Shown here piece after piece: positions 17,341-27,400 of a stretch of DNA of 64,000 bases. Source of the stretch: Nitrospira sp. (lineage in GTDB: Bacteria > Nitrospirota > Nitrospiria > Nitrospirales > Nitrospiraceae); contig CP126122.1 in the NCBI GenBank assembly GCA_030123565.1, positions 4,292,800 to 4,356,799 of the forward strand, in the 5' to 3' direction. The position numbers and the translations under genes are program-made. A model generated the notes under the pieces. The model had not been told where the DNA came from. It was given only the letters and a program-made list of their open reading frames with translations, and made no database searches. Numbering within the stretch: position 1 is the stretch's first letter; every line of letters begins with the position of its first letter.

Positions 17341-17393
17341 TTCCCCTCTCCCTTGCTCTCTCCCCCACCGGGGGAGAGGAGACGGTGAGGGGG
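17341..17393. repeat. REP-like palindrome, copy 1
   Basis: CCCCTCTCCCTTGCTCTCTC is followed by a CCCCCACCGGGGG centre and the reverse arm GAGAGGAGACGGTGAGGGG. It is an imperfect member of the palindrome family also found at 27582, 28588, 30778 and 31232. It lies between two convergent genes, where its hairpin could act as a bidirectional transcript end. Confidence 0.7.
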
Positions 17394-17431
17394 CGGACGA
17401 AGAGGACGGCCTTTGTGAGCGTCCCGCGAGC

Positions 17432-17869
17432 TTAGGCGACGAACTGATCCTTGAAGAGCTGGTGATTGTCCACCGCGCGCTTGAGGGTCCGCAGCAGGTC
17501 CTGCTTTGCGATCGGTTTCACCAGGTAGTCACTCACCCCCAGTTTCATCAACGAGATCGCCAGGTCACAATCCGGATAGCCGGTCAGCACGATCACGGGA
17601 ATCGAAGGATACTGCGCCCGAAAGTACAGGATGGCGTCGACTCCGTTGATGCGCGGCATGCGGATGTCGCACAGGACCGCATCCACCATCAGCGGGTTGT
17701 CTCCATCCCTGAGCGTCATGATGGCCTCCTGCCCGTCGGCGGCCTCCACGACTTCGTATCCGGCCTGCAGCAGCGCAATGCGGATCGGTTTACGGATGGA
17801 CGGTTCATCATCGACGACGAGGATGCGTCCTTCACGCGGGCTGTTGGGACTGTGAATGTCGCCGGTCAT
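17432..17869 (-). CDS. Stand-alone response regulator (receiver domain only)
   Basis: 145 aa. A single CheY-like receiver: the acidic pair in RILVVDDEPS, the phosphoacceptor Asp in DAVLCDIRMPRINGV, Thr in PVIVLTGYPD and Lys in DYLVKPIAK. There is no output domain. It lies 14 bp downstream of the hybrid kinase gene on the same strand, so it is likely phosphorylated by, or shares a phosphorelay with, that kinase. Confidence 0.88.
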   Translation of the reverse strand: MTGDIHSPNSPREGRILVVDDEPSIRKPIRIALLQAGYEVVEAADGQEAIMTLRDGDNPLMVDAVLCDIRMPRINGVDAILYFRAQYPSIPVIVLTGYPDCDLAISLMKLGVSDYLVKPIAKQDLLRTLKRAVDNHQLFKDQFVA

Positions 17870-17883
17870 GGCGCACCTCCTTG

Positions 17884-20616
17884 TTACCGGGGTACGGCCG
17901 GGAACCGCAAACGAAAGGTGGTGCCCCGTCCCTCGATGCTGTCCACCGTGATGGTTCCGCCATGTTTCGTGACGATCTTATGGACGATACTGAGCCCGAG
18001 GCCGGTCCCCTTCCCGGCTTCTTTCGTGGTGAAAAACGGGTCGAAAATTTTCGGCAGGACGGAAGGGGGAATGCCGGGACCGTTGTCGGCCACGGCCACG
18101 TCGATCCAGCCGCCATCCTGTGCGGTCGCCAGCGTCAAGCGGCCGGTTCCGTTCATCGCCTGGGCGGCGTTGTTGATCAAGTTGACGAACACCTGATCGA
18201 TCTCACCCTTGCGCGCACGGAGAAAGGCGAGGGCCTCGAAGTGCGTGACGACTTCCACATAGCCGAAATGGGGACCCCGCCGGACCATCTTGACCGCTTC
18301 CATGAGACGCTCCGCCACATCGATCACGGTCTCCCCGTCCCGGCCCGACGAGCGGGCGTAACTGGCGAAGTCCCGTACCACGGTGGAGACGTGGCGGGCA
18401 TAGTCCACGATATCGGCCGCGAATTCCTTGACCTTGGCTGGGTCCGCTTCTTCTTGGATCAACTCGGCCATACTGAGAATGGCCTGGGCCGGATTGTTGA
18501 TCTCGTGAGCCATACCGGACACCATCGTGCCGAGGCTGGAGAGTTTTTCGGCCTGGATGAGTTGATCCTGGAGCTGTTTTTCCTCGGTGATATCCCAGAG
18601 CACGATGCCCATCTGATAGTGGGATTGTTCAGGGGTGGTCACGGGGAAGAATCGATAACGATAGACCCGCTTGGCGATCTCGCACTCACGCTCCGGCATG
18701 GCCCAGGCCGACTCGACCGGCAAGGCCAACCGTTCCCGCAGCAAGGCTTGGGTCGCCGGCTCGGACAGGGCAAGGTAGTCGGAGAGCGGACGGCCGATCA
18801 GCGATGCTCCGGGTTGACCGAAGTAGCGATGGGCCAGGTTGTTCGCGTACTGAATGTGCAAGTCGCGCCCGCAGAGGAAAATGGCGCCGGGCAACCCGGC
18901 CAGCAGGTTCTGCGTCATGTCATGGGTGGCGCGCAAGGCCTGTCCCGCCCGGGCACGGTCGATGAATTGCCCGATCTTCATGCCGGTGTCGACCATGATT
19001 TGAATGAGGTTGCTGTCGGCAGGACGGCTGACATCGGAAAACAGCTCCAAGACGCCGTGGATCACACCGCCGGTCCGGATGGGCACGGCACAGGCTCCGT
19101 GCAGCCCCAGACGAGAGGCGGTCGGCCTGCGGGTGAAGCGGGAGTCCGTCATGGCGTCCGGAATCCAGAGGGGGAGTTTGGTGCTCCAGGCGACTCCGGG
19201 AAAATCGATGCCGGGCGGGAATTCGCTGTTGCGGCAGAGGGTGACGAAGTCATCCCAGCGACCGGACGGACGGACCCAGGCCCCCCGGCAAGCCATGGCC
19301 TCACCGTTCGGGGTCTGGTGCCACAAGAGCGCCATTTCCCATGGTCCCATCTCACCGACCACGTGAAGGAGTTGCGGGATCGCCTCTTCGATGGTACCGG
19401 CCTGTGCGAGGAGATGGCTGATGGAGAGTTGCGCCTGCTGAAGGCTCTCCTGCCGTTTCCGTTCCGCGATGTCTTGAAAGACCACCACGGCGCCGACCAG
19501 TCGATCCTGTTCCCGAATAGGACTCGTGACGTAGTGCACCGGAAAGGGAGAACCGTCTTTTTTGACAAAGGTCTCGTTCTGGATGCGATGGACGGCGCCG
19601 TCGCAGAGCGCCGACTGTAGGGAGAAGGGGTCGGATGTCCGGGAGGATCCGCCTCCTTCCGTCCGGTAGAGCAGGGGCGCCATGGTCTTGCCGATCAACT
19701 CCGCCGAACTCCAGCCGAGCATCCGTGCCCCGGTCGCATTGACGAAGGTGGCGCGGCCTTGAAGGTCGAGACCGAAAATACCCTCCCCGGCACTGTCGAG
19801 GATCAAGGCATTCTGATGGCTCAGCCTGACGACGGACTCTTCCGCCCGCTTGCGCCTGGTAATGTTGCGGATGATGCCGCTGAAGAAAATCCCTTCCTTC
19901 GCATGCCACGAGGCCAGGGAAAGTTCGATCGGGAATTCTTGTCCCGCTTTCGTCAATCCCACCAGTTCGATCGTGGAGCCGATCAATTTGGGCGTTCCTC
20001 CTTGGGTAACACGCATGATGCCGGCGTCGTGCGCCGATCGGAACCGCTCCGGCATCAACATGGTGAGGGAATGGCCCAGCGCCTCCTGTTTGTTGTAGCC
20101 GAACATCCGCTCAGCCGCGCCGTTCCACCAGATGATGTGGCCGCTTTGGTCGGCCAACACGATGGCATCCGTCGCCGACTCCACCAGCGCTCGAAACCGC
20201 TCTTCACTGGCGTGGAGGGCCTGCTCCACGTGCTCGGCTCGAACCGCCAGTCCCTTCACCGATACGGCGCGGCGGAGCACCGCCTTCAGCTCCTGTGAGT
20301 TATAGGGTTTCGTCAAATAGGCAAACGCGCCCTTGGCGAGCGAGCCGATCGTATTCTCCGGTGTGGCATTTCCCGTCAGGATGATGATGGGTAGGGAAGG
20401 GTCCAACTCTATCATCACCTTAAGGACGGAGAGTCCGTTCAGGTCCGGCAGCTGAATGTCGAGCAACGCCGCTTCGTAGCGCTCCTGCTTGGCGCGCTCA
20501 AGTGCCTCGGCGCCGGAGGCGGCGTTCCGGACCACATAGCCTTCGTGAGACAACATGTCGCCGAGCGATTCCCGGATATCGGGATCGTCATCGACGATGA
20601 GGATGTGGGTCTGCAC
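17884..20616 (-). CDS. Receiver-PAS-PAS-GAF-PAS hybrid histidine kinase
   Basis: 910 aa from the GTG at 20616, which has GGAG 6 nt upstream; the longer open frame to 20703 adds no recognisable protein. Order: receiver (about 1-115, HILIVDDDPDI, LLDIQLPDLNG, YLTKPYN), PAS (FRALVESATDAIVLADQSG), PAS (NALILDSAGEGIFGLDLQG), GAF-like region with RTGGVIHGVLELFSD, PAS, HisKA-type dimerisation helix with the phosphoacceptor in GTMVSGMAHEINNPAQA, and an ATPase domain with NLINNAAQAM, DNGPGIPPS and GTGLGLSIVHKI. No membrane segment is visible, so it is probably a cytoplasmic sensor. It is probably co-transcribed with the lone receiver. Confidence 0.9.
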   Translation of the reverse strand: MQTHILIVDDDPDIRESLGDMLSHEGYVVRNAASGAEALERAKQERYEAALLDIQLPDLNGLSVLKVMIELDPSLPIIILTGNATPENTIGSLAKGAFAYLTKPYNSQELKAVLRRAVSVKGLAVRAEHVEQALHASEERFRALVESATDAIVLADQSGHIIWWNGAAERMFGYNKQEALGHSLTMLMPERFRSAHDAGIMRVTQGGTPKLIGSTIELVGLTKAGQEFPIELSLASWHAKEGIFFSGIIRNITRRKRAEESVVRLSHQNALILDSAGEGIFGLDLQGRATFVNATGARMLGWSSAELIGKTMAPLLYRTEGGGSSRTSDPFSLQSALCDGAVHRIQNETFVKKDGSPFPVHYVTSPIREQDRLVGAVVVFQDIAERKRQESLQQAQLSISHLLAQAGTIEEAIPQLLHVVGEMGPWEMALLWHQTPNGEAMACRGAWVRPSGRWDDFVTLCRNSEFPPGIDFPGVAWSTKLPLWIPDAMTDSRFTRRPTASRLGLHGACAVPIRTGGVIHGVLELFSDVSRPADSNLIQIMVDTGMKIGQFIDRARAGQALRATHDMTQNLLAGLPGAIFLCGRDLHIQYANNLAHRYFGQPGASLIGRPLSDYLALSEPATQALLRERLALPVESAWAMPERECEIAKRVYRYRFFPVTTPEQSHYQMGIVLWDITEEKQLQDQLIQAEKLSSLGTMVSGMAHEINNPAQAILSMAELIQEEADPAKVKEFAADIVDYARHVSTVVRDFASYARSSGRDGETVIDVAERLMEAVKMVRRGPHFGYVEVVTHFEALAFLRARKGEIDQVFVNLINNAAQAMNGTGRLTLATAQDGGWIDVAVADNGPGIPPSVLPKIFDPFFTTKEAGKGTGLGLSIVHKIVTKHGGTITVDSIEGRGTTFRLRFPAVPR

Positions 20617-20864
20617 GGCGCTCCACTCTGCCTTTCTTAAGACACATGGCTGTTGCCATGGGGCAGGCGCAATACCTGTGCCGCGTGTGTGCAAGTGACG
20701 CACATCGGAACAGGCAGATCAACCTGTTGATTCTTCGCAAGGTTCATCCGACGCGGTTCCGTCCTGGCGCGGAGGAAAGAGGGGAGGGTCCGCTCAAATG
20801 AATGGGTGTATTATCGAATCGGATACAGTCCGGCGGGCGCCGTCGCGGTACGAGAGGAACGAAC

Positions 20865-23183
20865 CTACTGTTTCGGCGGCGGCGCGTTGTCGATCGGCAA
20901 GGTGAAGAAGAACTGTGCGCCGACGCCCAGCAGGCTCTCGACCCACATCTCTCCTCCATGGAGGGCCACGAGGCTCTTGGTGATGAAGAGGCCGAGCTGG
21001 GCCCCCTGCGAAGCCGGCATCGTCGATTCCACCTTGGAAAACTCATTGAACACGTTGGGCAATTCATGGGGCGCAATCCCGCAGCCCGTGTCGGACACCG
21101 AGATTTGGACGAAACCCGCATCACGGGCGGCGCATGCCACCGAGATGCGTCCGGACTTGGGGGTGAACTTGACGGCGTTACCGACCAGATTCCACAGGAT
21201 CTGTTCGAGTTTGTCCCGATCGGCCCGGACCACGAGCGCCGGATCACAGGGCGCCACTTCCAGCAGGATGGATTTTTCCTCCGCCAGGGTCTGAAAACTT
21301 TCCACCACATCCGCTACGAACTCGCCGACGCGCAGCGGTTCGGGCTTGATGTCGATCCGTCCGACGTCCAGCCGGGACCAGTCCAGTAGTTGGTTGATGA
21401 TCCGCGTCAGCCGATCCACGTTGTGCTTGATGCGTTGCAGATAATGCGCTTGGCGCTCGGAGAGTTGGCCGGTAAGTCCGTCCAACATGTTCTCGACGAA
21501 ACCCTTGATGGAGGTCATCGGCGTGCGCAATTCATGGGAGGCGACCGACACGAATTTCGACCGCCTCCGGTCGTGTTCCTGGAGGCGCTCGTTGGCCGTC
21601 TGCAACTCCTGGGTCCGGTCCTGCACGCGCTGTTCCAGGCTCTCCGTCAAGGTGGCCAATTCCGTGTAGGCGCGCGCATTGTCCACCGCAACCGCCACGT
21701 GGCTGGCAATGGTCATCAGGAGATCCAGGTCCTCCTGGCTGCAGGGCTGGGTTCCGCGGTCGGCGCCCAGGTAGCCGAGAATCCGTTGTTGGCTGCGGAG
21801 AGGCACACCCACGAAGGAAAAAATCCCCGCTTGACGCAGAATCGGAAGTATGGCCGGCGTGATACGGTCGGCGACCGCCTCCAGGTTCGACACCAGCACC
21901 GGCTTGCCGCGGATCAAGAGTTCTGCGGCAAAGCCTCCGTCGTCGCGTACTGGGATGACCAGTCGGCGGGCGGCCTCCTCCGTTTCCGGGGGCATGCCGA
22001 GGAGTTGCCCGACTGTCGCGATGCCGCGCTCACCGTCCCACAGGAACAGGACCATGCGAACGAATCCCAGGTTGCCGCTGAGCAGCTGCAAGACGGTCGA
22101 CAAGAGCCGGTCGAGGTCCAGCGTGGAGGTGATCGCCGCGCTGGATTGATTCAGCGTCGTCAGCTGGGCGATCTGTCGCCGGATGGTTTCGAGGTTCGTG
22201 GAGATCGCCTGGTTGCGTTCCTGGAGCGATTTGGTCATGAGATTAAACAACGCGGTCAATTGGCCGACCTCGTCCTGCGTCGTCGGGACGACGAAGGTGG
22301 ACAGGTCGCCTTCGCCGACCTTGCGTGCGCCGGCGGCGAGATTTCGCAGGGGAGTAATGATGCGGCGGGCCAGGAGATTGGTAAAGACAATGCCGGTCGT
22401 GATGATGCCCAACGTCAGCAGCAGGAAATTGCGCAGGACTTTCGCCAATTCGCGCTGCATCGGCACCTCGGTCAGACCGATTTGCACGACGCCGAAGGCC
22501 TGGGGCGTCGCCTGCGCGGTTCGGGTTTTGCGTGTTTCTTCTTCTTGGAGCGCCAGCGCGTCCAGGCGCGATTCGGAGCGCTTCAAGACTGGGATCGCAA
22601 AATCGTAAAAGGTCTCCTCGCCGATGCCGGATGCCGAGACGAAGAAGGACACCTCCTTGTCTTGGATGGGAATGGAGCCTGATCCGCTGAGCCGCAGTCG
22701 CGTGATGGTCGGAGCAGTTTCGGCGGCTGCGAGCAAGGATTCCGCAATGTCGGGACGCGGGTAGAAGGGTTGTTCGGCGGAACGGACGGTGCCGAAGGGG
22801 CTGTTGAGTTTCCCCTTGCTCTTCGCGGCGAGCACCTGGCCGTCGGCGCCGGTGATGATGGCATAGACCACCTCATCGACTCCCATCACGCCGTCGATGA
22901 ATTGCTCCAGAATGACGCGCTCTTCGATGATGATCCCGTACCGTACGTTGTGGGCGAGGTTCTTGACCAGGATGGTTCCCAGGTCCTTCACCCGTTCGGT
23001 CAGCGCGACGCGCTTGCTCTGCATGAAGTACCAGCTCATGCCCGAGCAGGTCAGGATAATGATCAAGCTGAAAAACACCACGAACTTGGTCCGGAGGCTG
23101 ACGAACCGTCCCGGGCCTCCTGAAAAGAACGGCGGCGACTTGAGAGAAAACCTGTGGTCTTTCACGATCGGTCCTTTCATCAA
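20865..23183 (-). CDS. Membrane sensor histidine kinase (HAMP-GAF-HisKA-HATPase)
   Basis: 772 aa. One N-terminal membrane helix (FVVFFSLIIILTCSGMSWYF), an extracytoplasmic sensor of about 200 residues, a second helix (LRNFLLLTLGIITTGIVFTNLL), HAMP (RRIITPLRNLAAGARKVGEGDLS), a coiled segment, GAF (about 370-510), HisKA (FVSVASHELRTPMTSIKGF) and ATPase (NLVGNAVKFTPKSG, DTGCGIAPHE, and a variant G2 box QGAQLGLFITKSL, where the usual GTGLGL is AQLGLF). The ATG overlaps the stop of the upstream substrate-binding protein gene by 4 bp, so the two are likely one sensory unit. Confidence 0.9.
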   Translation of the reverse strand: MMKGPIVKDHRFSLKSPPFFSGGPGRFVSLRTKFVVFFSLIIILTCSGMSWYFMQSKRVALTERVKDLGTILVKNLAHNVRYGIIIEERVILEQFIDGVMGVDEVVYAIITGADGQVLAAKSKGKLNSPFGTVRSAEQPFYPRPDIAESLLAAAETAPTITRLRLSGSGSIPIQDKEVSFFVSASGIGEETFYDFAIPVLKRSESRLDALALQEEETRKTRTAQATPQAFGVVQIGLTEVPMQRELAKVLRNFLLLTLGIITTGIVFTNLLARRIITPLRNLAAGARKVGEGDLSTFVVPTTQDEVGQLTALFNLMTKSLQERNQAISTNLETIRRQIAQLTTLNQSSAAITSTLDLDRLLSTVLQLLSGNLGFVRMVLFLWDGERGIATVGQLLGMPPETEEAARRLVIPVRDDGGFAAELLIRGKPVLVSNLEAVADRITPAILPILRQAGIFSFVGVPLRSQQRILGYLGADRGTQPCSQEDLDLLMTIASHVAVAVDNARAYTELATLTESLEQRVQDRTQELQTANERLQEHDRRRSKFVSVASHELRTPMTSIKGFVENMLDGLTGQLSERQAHYLQRIKHNVDRLTRIINQLLDWSRLDVGRIDIKPEPLRVGEFVADVVESFQTLAEEKSILLEVAPCDPALVVRADRDKLEQILWNLVGNAVKFTPKSGRISVACAARDAGFVQISVSDTGCGIAPHELPNVFNEFSKVESTMPASQGAQLGLFITKSLVALHGGEMWVESLLGVGAQFFFTLPIDNAPPPKQ

Positions 23184-24148
23184 TAGACCTCGTCGGCTTT
23201 ACTTTCGAGGTCTCGGGGGATCTCGATCCCAAGGAACTTGGCCGTCTTGAGGTTGAGGCTGGTTTCGATGCGGTCCGGATGCAAGGGACGCAGGGGGAGC
23301 GAAACCTGCCCGTCCAGGATCTTGCCGGAGAGCCGGCCGGCCTGGCGGCCGATCTCCGTGTAGTTGACGGACAGGCACAGGAGGGCTCCGCTTCGCGCAA
23401 ATTCGCGGGAAAAGCCGATGACGGGCACCCGCTCTTCCAATGCCGCGTTCAGGATGAAGCGCAGTGATTCGTCGGTCAGGACCGTGGAGTCCGGGACGAG
23501 CCACAAGGCACCCACAGACGGTAATAGGGTGCGCAGGGCGCCGGGAACATCCCGTTCGCTGGTGACCTGCGTCGGAACGAGGTCGGCTCCGTTCGGTTTG
23601 AGCAGGCGCTTGGCTTCGTCGATCGCGGCGGCGGTTTTAGAGGGATCGTAGAGGGTGCCGATGTGTTTCAGGTTGGGCAGCAGGGCCCGGATCATCGCCA
23701 GTTGCCGTTCAATCGGAACTTCCAGGAGGATGCCCGTCATGTTCGGGCTGTTGAGCCCGTACTTGGCCGGATCCAGGACCATGGAATAGACCACCGGAAT
23801 ATCGACGAGCTCCAGTTGCGCCGCTTTCGCCGCCTTCAACCCCACGGCGAACACGAGGGCCGGATCGGATGCGCGGATCCTGCGGGCCAGTTTCCGGCCC
23901 TTCTCCAAATCGCCCTGCAAATCGTATTCGGATAACGTGATGCCGCCCGGCAGAACGGCTTTGAACCCGCCGATGGCCTGGTTGTACGCGGCGATGTCCG
24001 ATGATTTGAGAATGACGATGTCCGTCGCCGAGGCCAGGGCAGGACAGAGCAACAGAGAGAAGAGGACGACCAGACTCGACCACCGCGCCTGCCGCAGCAG
24101 TCCGGCAGGCGCGGTGGTCGAGTCCCTCTGTACGATCGCATCCGTCAC
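23180..24148 (-). CDS. ABC-transporter substrate-binding-like protein (ABC_sub_bind family)
   Basis: 322 aa. A signal peptide (SSLVVLFSLLLCPALASA) precedes a type-1 periplasmic-binding fold of the ABC_sub_bind (PF04392) type: IVILKSSDIAAYNQAIGGFK, DPALVFAVGLKAAKAA, DIPVVYSMVLDPAKYGL, GILLEVPIERQLAMIRALLPNLKHIGTLYDPSKT. No permease or ATPase gene is nearby. Instead it overlaps the membrane kinase gene by 4 bp, so it may act as a ligand-binding subunit of that sensor rather than of a transporter. That role is inferred. Confidence 0.85.
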   Translation of the reverse strand: MTDAIVQRDSTTAPAGLLRQARWSSLVVLFSLLLCPALASATDIVILKSSDIAAYNQAIGGFKAVLPGGITLSEYDLQGDLEKGRKLARRIRASDPALVFAVGLKAAKAAQLELVDIPVVYSMVLDPAKYGLNSPNMTGILLEVPIERQLAMIRALLPNLKHIGTLYDPSKTAAAIDEAKRLLKPNGADLVPTQVTSERDVPGALRTLLPSVGALWLVPDSTVLTDESLRFILNAALEERVPVIGFSREFARSGALLCLSVNYTEIGRQAGRLSGKILDGQVSLPLRPLHPDRIETSLNLKTAKFLGIEIPRDLESKADEVY

Positions 24149-24219
24149 AATCTGTACCTCGTCGAACCGATCACCCTGGTTCGAGGCGTGATGTCGCTGA
24201 CCGATGCCGGCCTACCTCA

Positions 24220-24431
24220 GCCCGCATTATTCATGAAGGCTTCTACTGCAACCGCCGACCAGCCGCTACGACAAGCCTGCACGCGAAAGTGCAGCGTGCA
24301 GGCGGTCGGGCTCGTCGCTCGCTCGATCAACGTCCTGTTGCAAGGACGCCTCCCTCTCTCGCGCCTCCACGCGCCCGTCTCGCTTGGCGTCTCTGCGATT
24401 TCGTCACGAATCCTCATGAATAATGCAGGCT
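24220..24431. mobile_element. MITE-like element with 18-bp terminal inverted repeats
   Basis: AGCCCGCATTATTCATGA at 24220-24237 is mirrored by TCATGAATAATGCAGGCT at 24414-24431, with one mismatch over 18 bp. The 212-bp unit has no convincing ORF; its interior is GC-rich with an inner palindrome (GCCTGCACGC...GCGTGCAGGC near 24277-24303). The right end overlaps the stop codon of the multi-PAS gene. No transposase is encoded, so it would be non-autonomous. A repeat-protein-associated palindrome is the alternative. Confidence 0.6.
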
Positions 24432-27400
24432 AGCGGCGTCCCCTCGTTTCATGCACGATACCCAACACGCGCACGGCGGCTCCCTGGGCGTCTCGTTGGA
24501 TCCGTCCGGTCCAAGCCAGCCAATGCAAGGTGCCGTCGGGCCATATGACGCGATGCGTGACATTGACGGAGACCTGGTCGCGTAGACTCCGTTCGATATT
24601 CGTGAGGATCGTGCCGCGATCCAGCAGGTAAACCAGTTCGATATAGGCGGCGTAGGTGCCGGGAAAGGACCCTGCGGCCAGACCGAACAGGGCCTCGACG
24701 CCGGCGGACCAATAGAGACGTCCGGACGGCACGTCCCAATCCCAGATGCCGACCTCCGAGGCGGTGAGGGCCATGCGCAACCGCTCTTCGCTGAGGCGCA
24801 GCTGCTCTTCCGCCTGTTTGCGTTCCGTAATGTCGGTGGAAATGCCGCACATGGCGGAGACGCGGCCCGCTTGGTCCAGAATCGGAACCTTGACCGAGAG
24901 GTACGTGTGCAACCCGTCGGCATGGGGCGCATACTCTTCGATTTCCAACGGGCGGCCGTTCTCGAGGACCCAGCGGTCGTTCTTCCGAAACGCATCGGCG
25001 ATGTCTTGCGGGAAGATGTCGTGATCGGTCTTGCCGCGGATCTGATCCTGCGTGAGATGGAACAGTTGCTCGAATCGCTGGTTGACGATCAGGTAGCGCC
25101 CGTCGGCCTGCTTCGCATAGATGACGGCGGTGGTGTTGTTGATGACAGACCGGAGCAGTTCTTCGCTGCGATGGAGGGCCTCTTCGGCGCGTTTGCGATC
25201 GTTGATGCATCGGAGCGAACCAGCCATGCGGACGGCAAGGCCCTGGGCGTTCCGCTCCACGACTTCAGCGCGGGCGTGGAACCATCGATACTCGCCCTGT
25301 TTGGTCAACAGGCGGTATTCGACGTCGTATTGGGGCATGTCCGGTTCGTTACAGACGGCGAGCCGTTGGAACACGCGCTCGCGATCATCTGGGTGCAGTC
25401 GGGAGGCCCAGCTTTCGAGGACATTGGGGAACTCCTCTTCGCTGTACCCCAGCATCTCGCGTACGCGCGGCGACCACCAGACCGGAGTCCGCGGCGAGTA
25501 CCAGGGCTGCCCCGGCAGCAGCCGGCCGTCCCAAAACCCGTCGTTGGACCCGCGGGTGACCAGTTCCATCCGCTCCTCGCTGACGCGCAGGGCGAGTTCG
25601 ACCTCCTTGATGGCGGTAATGTCCTCGCAAACGATCATCACCACCGGAACCGCTCGGTCGTTCCGTACGGCCTGGGCGGTTTCCCGCACCCAGATCACGC
25701 TGCCGTCCTTCCGGACCTTGCGGAATTCCCACCGCATGGGTTGCCCCATTTCGGACAGGCAGGCGTCCAGGTTCCGGCGCACCTGATCCCGATCGTCCGG
25801 ATGGAACACCTCCAGCACGGATGCTCCGAGGAGTTCGTTCACCTGGTATCCGAGACGCTCGGCCCCGAAGCGGTTGACCGACAGCACCCTGCCCTCCGCA
25901 TCCACCATGAAATACATGGAGGGGTTGTCGTCGAACAGCACGCGATATCGCCGCTCGCTCTCGATCAGCGCCGCCTCGATCCGTTTGCGTTCGGTCACAT
26001 CTTCTGCAAAGCCCACGATGCGATAGACGGTTCCCGTCGCATCACGGATGGGATAGGCGCGGTCCCAAATCCATCGCATCGATCCATCGGGACGCAGGAT
26101 GCGGTATTCCTCATCGTAGGTGCCCTGGCTCTGCTTGGTCATGGCGGCGTCCTGGACCTGCCGCCGGTCTTCGGGATGGATGGCGTCCATCCACGAGAGG
26201 GGGGCGGCGTAGAGACTGCCGCAGGAACGTCCCCAAATCTCTTCATAGCCGGGGCTGATGTAGATCACCTGGTTCTTTGTGGGATCGGTGATCCAGAACA
26301 CTTCCTTAATGTGCTCCGCCAGCTGGCGAAACCGCTCTTGGCTCTCCTCGACGGCGCGTTCCGCTTCCTTGCGGTCGGTGATGTCGCGGAAGACCACGAC
26401 GGCGCCAGCCACGGCACCCTTCTCAATGATCGGCGTGCTGACGTATTCCACCGGCACCGCAGTGCCGTCTTTGCGCCAGAACACGTCGGTCGAAACGCGA
26501 TGCACCAGGCCGTCATGCAACGCCGCGTAGATCGGACAGTCTTCGGGTGGATAGGGACTGCCGTCCTGGTGAGAGTGGTGGAGCAGGGCATGCATCGGCT
26601 GTTCGGTGAGCTCGGAAGGCTCATACCCGAGTAATCGAGCCGCCGTCGGATTGACGAAGGTCGTCAGGCCGGCTTGGTCCAGGCCGTAGATGCCCTCGCC
26701 GGCCTGCGTGAGGATGACTTCGTGCAGATGGCGCAGGCGGTCGAGAATATCTTCCGCCCGGCGACGTTGCGTGATGTCGCGAATGATGCCGCTGTAGAAG
26801 ACCGCGTCGTCGGCCTTCCACATGGCCAAGGACAGTTCCAAAGGAAATTCGCTGCCGTCCTTGCGCAGCCCTTCCAGTTCGACCAATCGCCCGATGAGGC
26901 GGGATTGGCCGGTTTCCCTGACCCGCGCGAGGCCGCGCTCATGGGCGGCGCGGTGGCGCAGAGGCATCAACATGGTCAAGGGGCGCCCGCGGACCTCCTC
27001 GTCGGTGTAGCCGAACAGGCGGGAGGCGGCTCGATTCCAGGAGAGGATGCTCCCTTTGTGATCCGCCAAGACGATGGAGTCGGTCGCCGCCTCGACCAAC
27101 GATCGGAACCGCGCTTCGCTCTCGCTCAGGGCATGTTCGGCATGTTCGGCTTTGGCGGCCAAGGCTTGGACACCGACCGCCCGCGCGAGCACCGCCCGCA
27201 ACTCGTCTCGGTTGTAGGGTTTGGTGAGGTAGGCGAAGGCCCCTTGAGTCAAGGAGCCGACCGTGCGGTCGGTGCTGGTAAAGGCCGTGAGGATGATCAC
27301 CGGCAGCTGCGGTTGCTGTTCCTGCAACGTCCTGAGTACCGAGGACCCGTCTCCGTCCGGCAGTCCCAGGTCCAAGAGCACGGCATTGTATTGATGGGCG

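Noticed and set aside
17881..19620. Plus-strand ORF of 579 codons opposite the hybrid kinase
   Set aside because: The opposite strand has canonical receiver, PAS and kinase motifs; the plus-strand product has no recognisable fold.
24871..26634. Plus-strand ORF of 587 codons opposite the multi-PAS gene
   Set aside because: It is a mirror frame of repeated PAS coding sequence with no ribosome-binding site.
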